DNA from: Streptomyces sp. NBC_00285
GTDB taxonomy: Bacteria; Actinomycetota; Actinomycetes; Streptomycetales; Streptomycetaceae
Direction of reading: 5' to 3'
Assembly (NCBI RefSeq): GCF_036174265.1
Contig: NZ_CP108055.1
Location: 5,580,001 to 5,644,000, forward strand
Length of the DNA stretch: 64,000 nucleotides
Of this stretch, positions 39,404 through 45,460 are shown piece by piece. Under the pieces are notes generated by a model, which saw only the letters and a program-made list of their open reading frames with translations, had not been told where the DNA came from and did no database searches. Each line of letters starts with the position of its first letter. Position 1 is the stretch's first letter. Both the position numbers and the translations under genes were made by a program.

Positions 39404-40318
39404 GTGAGCGTCCAAGCCCCCGTCAGCATCGAAACCCGACCGGCTCCGCAAGCGGGCACGGGCCTGCTCGGCAGCATCCGCCGGCGCCCCCTGACCTGGT
39501 TCTTCAGCCTGGCCTTCGCGTTGAGCTGGGCCGTCTGGACGCCCTACGTCCTCTCCGAGAACGGCCTCGGCGTCTGGCACTTCACCTTCCCCGGCGGCCG
39601 CGCGGCCAGCCAGCTCACCGGCGTCCTGCCCGGCGCCTACCTCGGCCCGATCGCCTCGGCGCTCCTCGTCACCTGCGTCACGGAGGGACGGGCGGGGCTC
39701 AGGGTCTGGCGGCGCCGGATGCTGAAGTTCAAGGTCAGCTGGCGCTGGTACCTGGTGGTGCTGGCGTCGGTGCCGGCCGCGCTGACCCTGGCCGTGATGG
39801 CGCTGTCCGACAGCGATCCCGTACTGCCGTCCGCGATGATCTTCGCCGCGTATCTCCCGGGCCTGCTCGTCCAGTTGATCACCACGGGTCTCGCGGAGGA
39901 GCCCGGCTGGCGCGAGTTCGCCATGCCGCGGATGCAGCGCCGCTACGGCCCCCTGAACGCGACCCTCTTCGTCGGCGTGCTGTGGGGCTGCTGGCACCTG
40001 CCGCTGTTCCTGACGGAGTGGGGCGGCGGACCGCACGTGGCGTGGACGGTGCCGGTGGAGTTCATCGCGATGACCATCACCTTCAGCTGCGTGATGACCT
40101 GGGTGTTCAACAAGTCCGGCGAGAGCATGCCGCTGGTCATGCTGCTGCACTGCGGCGTCAACAACTTCTTCTCGATGGCCTCGTCGGACATGTTCCCCAA
40201 GCTGTCCCAGAGCGAGGGCACCCACGCGCTGCTGCTCGCCACGACGACGGCGGCCCTGATCCTGCTGGCGGTGACGCGCGGCCGGCTGGGCCTGCCCAAG
40301 GGGCGACCCGCGGTCTGA
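39404..40318 (+). CDS. CPBP-family intramembrane metalloprotease
   Basis: 304 aa. GTG 39404 after GGAAGGGACC. About eight helices. The ABI/CPBP motifs are 'GLAEEPGWREFAMPRM' (EExxxR variant EEPGWR), 'GVLWGCWHLPLFLTE' (His) and 'MLLHCGVNNFF' (His-x-x-x-Asn). These residues form the metal site in CAAX-type proteases. Substrates may be signal peptides or sensors. Downstream of the two-component pair. Confidence 0.9.
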   Translation: MSVQAPVSIETRPAPQAGTGLLGSIRRRPLTWFFSLAFALSWAVWTPYVLSENGLGVWHFTFPGGRAASQLTGVLPGAYLGPIASALLVTCVTEGRAGLRVWRRRMLKFKVSWRWYLVVLASVPAALTLAVMALSDSDPVLPSAMIFAAYLPGLLVQLITTGLAEEPGWREFAMPRMQRRYGPLNATLFVGVLWGCWHLPLFLTEWGGGPHVAWTVPVEFIAMTITFSCVMTWVFNKSGESMPLVMLLHCGVNNFFSMASSDMFPKLSQSEGTHALLLATTTAALILLAVTRGRLGLPKGRPAV

Positions 40319-40382
40319 CGTATCCGGCCGGACTCGAAACCCGACCCGACCGACCCGACCCCACCGCACCGCATCGCACACC

Positions 40383-40424
40383 AACGGGCTCCCGGCGCCT
40401 CCCTCGCCGCTCCGGGAGCCCGTT
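40383..40424. terminator. Bidirectional terminator between convergent genes
   Basis: AACGGGCTCCCGG (40383-40395) pairs perfectly with CCGGGAGCCCGTT (40412-40424), a 13-bp stem with a 16-nt loop. Confidence 0.75.
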
Positions 40425-40456
40425 CCGCTGCGCCCCCGCGCCGACGGCCCGCCCGG

Positions 40457-40807
40457 TTACCGTTCCGACCCGTTGGCGAACTGCAGGGAGATATGCCGCA
40501 GGACCTCCGCGGCGGAGGTGTCGGTGCGGCCCTCGTCGTGGACCTCGGCCAGCTGCACGAAGGCGAACGAGAAGCAGTTGGCGATGCTCGCGATGGCAGG
40601 CCCCAGCTCCTCGACGACGGCGTCCGCCGCCGCGTGGCCACTGGCGTCCGCGGGGAGGTGGATCCGTGGCAGGGTCTCCACGAGCAGCGCGGAGATGGCT
40701 CCCGTCAACGAGGCCTGCCGATCGGGGTGTTCACGGACCTGCCGCCGCATCTCAAGGGCCTCGGTGAGGATTCCGACGACGTTCTGCATGATCTCGCGCT
40801 GCTCCAT
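40457..40807 (-). CDS. Small conserved hypothetical protein
   Basis: 116 aa, predicted all-helical: 'MEQREIMQNVVGILTEALEMRRQV' and 'VEELGPAIASIANCFSFAFVQLAEVHDEG'. No signal peptide. Family not recognised. Divergent from the ECF sigma gene with a 120-nt spacer. Confidence 0.6.
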   Translation of the reverse strand: MEQREIMQNVVGILTEALEMRRQVREHPDRQASLTGAISALLVETLPRIHLPADASGHAAADAVVEELGPAIASIANCFSFAFVQLAEVHDEGRTDTSAAEVLRHISLQFANGSER

Positions 40808-40927
40808 GCGCGCAGCCTAGAGCGTGGACGCCGAAGCCGGTGCCGGTGCCTGTGCCGCAGTTGGCGTATGTGGAGTGTGTGGCGCAGGACACAGGAACTC
40901 GGGGTAGGGGTGCGGAGCGTTACTGGT

Positions 40928-41557
40928 GTGAAGGAAACAGAACCAGCGGAACCGGAGCGGGCGCGGATACGGGCCGGGGACCGGGCGGCGTTCGGGGAGC
41001 TGTACGACCGTCATGCGCGGGCGGTGTACAACCACGCGCTGCGGCTGACCGGGAACTGGGCGGAGGCCGAGGAGGCGATGTCCGAGACCTTCCTCGCCGC
41101 CTGGCGCACCCGGGAGACGGTCGAGCCGGAGGGCGGTTCGCTCAGGCCCTGGCTGCTCGGCATCGCCACGCACAAGGCGCACAACGCCAACCGGGGCCTG
41201 CGCAGACGGCTCGCGTTCCTGGCCCGCAGCCCCGAGCCCCGTCCTGTCGAGGACTTCGCCGAGGAGAGCGCCGGCCGGATCGACGACGCACGGCGGCTCG
41301 CGGTCGTGCACCGGGCGCTCGGGCAGCTCAAGCGCCAGGACCGTGAGGTCTTCGCGCTGTGCGTGTCGGCGGGCCTCGACTACCAGCAGGCCGCGGAGGC
41401 GCTCGGCGTGCCCGTCGGCACCGTGCGGTCCCGGCTGTCACGGGCCCGGGCCCGGCTGGCCCGGCTGAGCGCGCAGGTGGAACCGCCCCCGGCCCACGGA
41501 GAGATGGAGAGTGAGGCCGCGCTCGCGGCCCTGTTCCTGCGGGAGGAGACCCGATGA
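40928..41557 (+). CDS. ECF RNA polymerase sigma factor
   Basis: 209 aa from GTG 40928 (GGAG about 10 nt upstream). Region 2: 'FGELYDRHARAVYNHALRLTGNWAEAEEAMSETFLAAWR'. Linker 'PWLLGIATHKAHNANRGLRRR'. Region 4: 'ALGQLKRQDREVFALCVSAGLDYQQAAEALGVPVGTVRSRLSRARARL'. It overlaps the CU044_5270 gene by 4 nt (ATGA), a standard pairing for this ECF group. Confidence 0.92.
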   Translation: MKETEPAEPERARIRAGDRAAFGELYDRHARAVYNHALRLTGNWAEAEEAMSETFLAAWRTRETVEPEGGSLRPWLLGIATHKAHNANRGLRRRLAFLARSPEPRPVEDFAEESAGRIDDARRLAVVHRALGQLKRQDREVFALCVSAGLDYQQAAEALGVPVGTVRSRLSRARARLARLSAQVEPPPAHGEMESEAALAALFLREETR

Positions 41558-42597
41558 GTGAGGCCGAGGAACTGCTGTCGACCCCGGCGGAGTGGGACCT
41601 CCCCGCGGAGCGCCACCGCCATTTCAAGGACGTACTGATGCACCGGATCGACCAGGACCAGACCCCTGCGGGACGCACCGGGTCCCCCACCCCCGGACGG
41701 GCCTCCGGACGGGCCTCCGTACGGCGTCGGCTCGCGCGCCCCGCCGTCCTGGTGCCCCTCGCCTCCGTGGCCCTCGCGGGCGCACTGCTCGTGACCCTCT
41801 CCGTGGACGGCCGTGGCGGGTCGACCGCGGCCTCCCCGTCGGCGGGCGTCACCGGTGCCTCCGGCACGCTCAACCGGATCGCCACGGCCGCCATGGCGAG
41901 CGACGCGACTCCGGTGCGGGACGACCAGTTCGTGTACGTGCGGACGCTGGACCGTGAGAACACGGGCACCTTCACCGGTCCCATCCGGCTCGGCGCCCTG
42001 CACACCGAGGAGCGCTGGACCGCCCAGGACCCCGGTCCCCTCCGGATCACCGGGTGGCTCAAGGCCACCGGCAAGGACGCGATCATGCCGGGACAGGTGA
42101 TCCCCGTCGAGTCGCCGGATCCCCGGCCGGTGGGCGTCGACCGTCCGACGTACCGGTGGCTGGCCTCGCTGCCCACCGACCCCGACGCCCTGCTCGCCCG
42201 GCTCGGCAAGGAGGCCAGGCCGGTCGAGGGCGAGTCGCGGGACCAGGCGGTCTTCTCCCTGATCGGCGACCTGATCAGCGGCACGATCATGCCGCCGGCC
42301 AACGCCGCCGCGTTCTACGAGGCGGCCGCGAAGCTGCCCGGCGTACGGGAGATCCCCGACGCCGTCGACGCCGCCGGCCGGCACGGCATCGCCATCACCC
42401 TCGACGACACCGGCTTCGCGACCCGCGACGAGTGGATCTTCGACAAGAAGACCCTGGTCCTGCTCGGTGCCCGCTTCTACGTCACCGACCCGGACCGGGG
42501 GATCACGACCGAGACCCTGGCCGGCACCAGCGCCGTCATGGAGAGGGCGGTCGTCGACAAGAAGGCCGAGGTGCCCGCACGGGCGGTGTCCCGCTGA
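41554..42597 (+). CDS. CU044_5270-family membrane protein, sigma partner
   Basis: 347 aa. The cytoplasmic N-terminus 'STPAEWDLPAERHRHFKDVLMHRID' is diagnostic of CU044_5270 proteins. One transmembrane helix (LARPAVLVPLASVALAGALLVTL, about 58-80) and a large outer domain (about 95-347: 'FVYVRTLDRENTG', 'IMPPANAAAFYEAAAKLPGV', 'LLGARFYVTD') follow. It probably senses an envelope signal and restrains the overlapping ECF factor, though the family has no characterised anti-sigma fold. Confidence 0.87.
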   Translation: MSEAEELLSTPAEWDLPAERHRHFKDVLMHRIDQDQTPAGRTGSPTPGRASGRASVRRRLARPAVLVPLASVALAGALLVTLSVDGRGGSTAASPSAGVTGASGTLNRIATAAMASDATPVRDDQFVYVRTLDRENTGTFTGPIRLGALHTEERWTAQDPGPLRITGWLKATGKDAIMPGQVIPVESPDPRPVGVDRPTYRWLASLPTDPDALLARLGKEARPVEGESRDQAVFSLIGDLISGTIMPPANAAAFYEAAAKLPGVREIPDAVDAAGRHGIAITLDDTGFATRDEWIFDKKTLVLLGARFYVTDPDRGITTETLAGTSAVMERAVVDKKAEVPARAVSR

Positions 42598-42633
42598 CGT
42601 TCCGCTGATGACCCTTGGAGCACACTTGGGGGC

Positions 42634-42951
42634 ATGAGCATCGTCAAGATCAACGTACTCACGGTCCCCGAGGAGCAGCGCGAGACGCTGGAGAAGCGGT
42701 TCGCGTCTCGCGCGGGGAGCGTCGAGAACTCGGACGGATTCGAGTGGTTCGAGCTGCTGCGTCCCGTCGAGGGCACCGACACCTACCTCGTCTACACGCG
42801 CTGGCGCGGCGAGGAGGACTTCCAGAAGTGGATGTCCGGGATGTCGCAGTCCTCGCACGGGGGTGGCGAGCAGAACCGCCCCAAGCCCGCCTCCTCCGGC
42901 TCGACACTGTGGACCTTCGAGGTCGTCCAGCAGGCCGCGCCGAAGCAGTGA
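42634..42951 (+). CDS. ABM-fold monooxygenase (antibiotic biosynthesis/heme-degrading type)
   Basis: 105 aa. Ferredoxin-like ABM domain: 'MSIVKINVLTVPEEQRETLEKRFASRAGSVENSDGFEWFELLRP' then 'YLVYTRWRGEEDFQKWMSG' and 'LWTFEVVQ'. The WFELLRP...TRW pattern is shared by IsdG/MhuD-like heme monooxygenases of actinobacteria as well as polyketide monooxygenases. The heme-binding His is not certain (SSHGGGE is a candidate). Single gene. Confidence 0.82.
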   Translation: MSIVKINVLTVPEEQRETLEKRFASRAGSVENSDGFEWFELLRPVEGTDTYLVYTRWRGEEDFQKWMSGMSQSSHGGGEQNRPKPASSGSTLWTFEVVQQAAPKQ

Positions 42952-42958
42952 CGGCGAA

Positions 42959-43017
42959 GGGACCCCGGGCACTGATCGCGGATCACTGATCCCTGATCAC
43001 GCAGTGCCCGGGGTCCC
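42959..43017. terminator. 16-bp bidirectional terminator
   Basis: GGGACCCCGGGCACTG (42959-42974) pairs perfectly with CAGTGCCCGGGGTCCC (43002-43017). The loop contains a further GATC-rich mini-hairpin. It separates convergent genes. Confidence 0.82.
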
Positions 43018-43026
43018 CGCGGTGCC

Positions 43027-44598
43027 CTACAGCGTGACCTGCTTGCCGCCGAAGGTCACGACCAGGCTGCCGTCGGAGGCGTAGGACCAGCCGAGGGCGC
43101 CCGAGTAGGTGGAGCAGCGGGAGCCGTTGGTGCCGGACCAGAACTGGTTGGAGCTGTCGGCGTCACCGACGAACCGGTCGTTGGCTCCGCTGGTGCACGA
43201 GGTGTTGGAGCGGAAGACCGAGGTGCCGGTCTCGAAGTTGAAGTTGCGCTCGGTGTTGGCGATGGAGACGTTGCTGGTGATGGTCATGGAGCCGGGGTTG
43301 CTGTTGTAGGTGAACCCGTGGTGGCCGTTGCCGTAGGCGATGCTGTGCCGCACCACGTGGTTGACCGCGATGCTGTCGCCGCCGAGCTTGTAGCCGTTGC
43401 GGTCGCCGTTGCCGGACTGCGAGCCGTCGCTGAGCGTGCCGTTGCCGTACGACAGGGAGTACTCGATGGTCACCGGGCCGATCGCGCCGGTGTCGGTCTT
43501 GGTGTAGAGGTCCCAGCCGTCGTCGATGTTGTTGTGCGAGACGGCATACCGGAAGACGTTCCCGGTGCCGGTGGTGAGCTTCGCGGCGAAGCCGTCGGCG
43601 TCCTCGCCGTCGGAGTCGGCGTTGTCGTGCGACTCGGCGCTCAGGATCAGGTTGTTGGCGGGCCACTGGCTCGCCGGGGTGGAGGAGGCCATCCGGCCCA
43701 GCTGGAGGCCGGTGTCACGGTTGAAGCGGGTCACCGTGCGCTCGATGACGTTGTTGCTGCCGCCGACGTAGATGCCGTTGTCCCCGGCTCGCTCGACGAC
43801 GAGGCCGTAGATCTTCCAGTAGTTGGCGTTGAGCTGGATGCCGCGGTTGGTGGAACTCTCGCTCTGCGCCGAGAAGTTGAGCACCGGAGTCTCGCCCGGG
43901 TAGGCGGAGAGCGTGGTGCGGGCGGCGGCGGTGCCGTTGGCGCCGGCCGGGATGGTCACCGTCGAGGAGTAGGCGTACGTCCCGCCGCGCACGTAGATCG
44001 TGCCGCCCGCGGAGATACGGCTGATCGCCGAGGTGAGGGTGGTGGGCGCGGTCACCGTGCCGGCCGCGCTGTCGGTGCCGCTCGGTGACACGTACAGGGC
44101 GGTGCTGGACGGCGGGGTGGTCGTGCCGGACGTCTCGGCGTCCAGGTAGTCGGTGTTGGGCAGGCCGTTCGCGCTGGTCGGGTTGAGCCGGATGGTGTTG
44201 CTGCCCGCGTTCACGGGCACGGTGAGCGTCTTCGTGGTCCAGCCGGTCCAGGTGCCGGTGGACTCGAAGGATGCCGAGGAGACCGTCGTGCCGTTCACGA
44301 TGATGTCCGCGGGGCGGGCGGTGGTGGTGCCGTTGGCGAAGCGGACGCTGAGGGTCGCCGTGCCCGATGCGGGTGTGGACACGGTGAACTGGGCGTACGC
44401 GCCGGTGGCGTTGGTGCCGTTGCAGAATCCGCTGCCTGAGTAGCCGGCGTACTCGGTCTCGACGGCTCCGGTGCAGACGGCGGGGGCTGTTTCGGCCTCG
44501 TAGCGGGTGGTGGCTGCCTGGGCCGTGGTCGTGCCGGAGAGTGCGACGAGCGTGCCGGCGATGAGGCCGACGGAGGTGATGAGGGGTCTCAGGTGCAT
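43027..44598 (-). CDS. Secreted PL9 pectate lyase with N-terminal CBM
   Basis: 523 aa. ATG 44598 with GGAGACG upstream. Signal peptide to about residue 30 (AQAA). Residues about 30-165 are a CBM6/35-type carbohydrate-binding module ('YEAETAPAVCTG', 'YAQFTVSTPASGTATLSVRFANG', 'NTIRLNPTSANGLPNTDYL'). After a Thr/Pro linker comes a right-handed beta-helix of family PL9: 'LYVSPSGTDSAAGT', 'NADSDGEDADGFAAKLTTGTGN' (calcium-binding Asp cluster), 'DDGWDLYTK' and 'RNGYKLGGDSIAVNHVV' (Lys of the active site in NGYKLGG). It cleaves polygalacturonate by beta-elimination outside the cell. A LacI-like operator lies upstream. Confidence 0.92.
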   Translation of the reverse strand: MHLRPLITSVGLIAGTLVALSGTTTAQAATTRYEAETAPAVCTGAVETEYAGYSGSGFCNGTNATGAYAQFTVSTPASGTATLSVRFANGTTTARPADIIVNGTTVSSASFESTGTWTGWTTKTLTVPVNAGSNTIRLNPTSANGLPNTDYLDAETSGTTTPPSSTALYVSPSGTDSAAGTVTAPTTLTSAISRISAGGTIYVRGGTYAYSSTVTIPAGANGTAAARTTLSAYPGETPVLNFSAQSESSTNRGIQLNANYWKIYGLVVERAGDNGIYVGGSNNVIERTVTRFNRDTGLQLGRMASSTPASQWPANNLILSAESHDNADSDGEDADGFAAKLTTGTGNVFRYAVSHNNIDDGWDLYTKTDTGAIGPVTIEYSLSYGNGTLSDGSQSGNGDRNGYKLGGDSIAVNHVVRHSIAYGNGHHGFTYNSNPGSMTITSNVSIANTERNFNFETGTSVFRSNTSCTSGANDRFVGDADSSNQFWSGTNGSRCSTYSGALGWSYASDGSLVVTFGGKQVTL

Positions 44599-44645
44599 CG
44601 TTCGTCTCCATGGTGTGCGGTGACGGGGGCACGTATTCTTCGGAC

Positions 44646-44659
44646 GGTAAGCGCTTGCC
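44646..44659. promoter_or_regulatory. LacI-type operator candidate upstream of pectate lyase
   Basis: GGTAAGCGCTTGCC is a 14-bp near-palindrome centred on AAGCGCTT, 48 nt before the lyase start. LacI-family repressors of Streptomyces sugar genes bind related GCGC-centred dyads. The repressor is not in this window. Confidence 0.5.
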
Positions 44660-44735
44660 ATGGCCGCGTCAACGGTTGCGTATGTGATCGTTGTTCACAC
44701 ATAGGAATCGCGTAGGTATTGGATACGGTGGCGGC

Positions 44736-45374
44736 ATGACCCTCTTCGTGAAGATCTGCGGCCTGCGCACCGAGCGGGACGTCGACACGGCCGTCGAGGC
44801 CGGCGCCGACGCCATCGGGTTCGTCTTCTCCGACAGCCCGCGCCGCATCGACCCCGTCACCGCGGCACGGCTGGCCGCCCGGGTCCCGGAGAGCGTCCTG
44901 ACGGTGGGCGTGTTCCGCCGCGAACCCCTGGAGTACGTACGGTCCGTGGCCGCCGGGTCCGGCATCGGGGCCGTCCAGCTGCACGGCCCCGAGGACCGCG
45001 CCTACTACGACGAACTCTCCGTCGGCGGCTGGACGTTGATCCGCGCGGCCGCCTTCGGCGACTCCGTGCCGCGCTGCGGTGAACTGGGCGAGGACATGCT
45101 GCTCCTCGACGCCCCGGTGCCGGGCTCCGGCACGGCGTGGGACTGGTCGAGCAAGCAGGTCGCCGCGGCGGGGGAGAGGTGGCTCCTCGCCGGAGGCCTC
45201 ACGCCGGAGAACGTACGCGAGGCCGTCGACGTCACCCGCCCCTGGGGCGTCGACGTGTCCAGCGGCGTGGAGGCCAGCCGCGGCGTCAAGGACCCGGCCC
45301 TGATCACAGCGTTCGTCGAGGCGGCCCGCGCGAGGGCGGACGCGGGAGCGCCCGCCGTCGGTCCGGTGGACTGA
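44736..45374 (+). CDS. trpF: Stand-alone phosphoribosylanthranilate isomerase
   Basis: 212 aa. ATG 44736 lies 6 nt after a TACGGT -10 box (44724-44729) with no good ribosome site, so it may be leaderless. TIM barrel of TrpF: 'FVKICGLRTERDVDTAVEAGADAIGFVF' (general-base Cys8), 'SPRRIDPVTAARLA', 'GAVQLHG', 'LLLDAPVPGSG' (general-acid Asp) and 'LAGGLTPENV', then 'WGVDVSSGVEASRGVKDPALI'. It isomerises N-(5'-phosphoribosyl)anthranilate in tryptophan synthesis. Streptomyces normally lacks trpF because PriA (HisA/TrpF bifunctional) does this step. No other trp gene is adjacent. Confidence 0.92.
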   Translation: MTLFVKICGLRTERDVDTAVEAGADAIGFVFSDSPRRIDPVTAARLAARVPESVLTVGVFRREPLEYVRSVAAGSGIGAVQLHGPEDRAYYDELSVGGWTLIRAAAFGDSVPRCGELGEDMLLLDAPVPGSGTAWDWSSKQVAAAGERWLLAGGLTPENVREAVDVTRPWGVDVSSGVEASRGVKDPALITAFVEAARARADAGAPAVGPVD

Positions 45375-45460
45375 CGACGGGCGCTCACGGGATCAGGGGC
45401 GCGGGGAACTGCGCGACCAGCCACGACGGCGCAGCGGACGGGAGACGACCCGTCGTGGCA

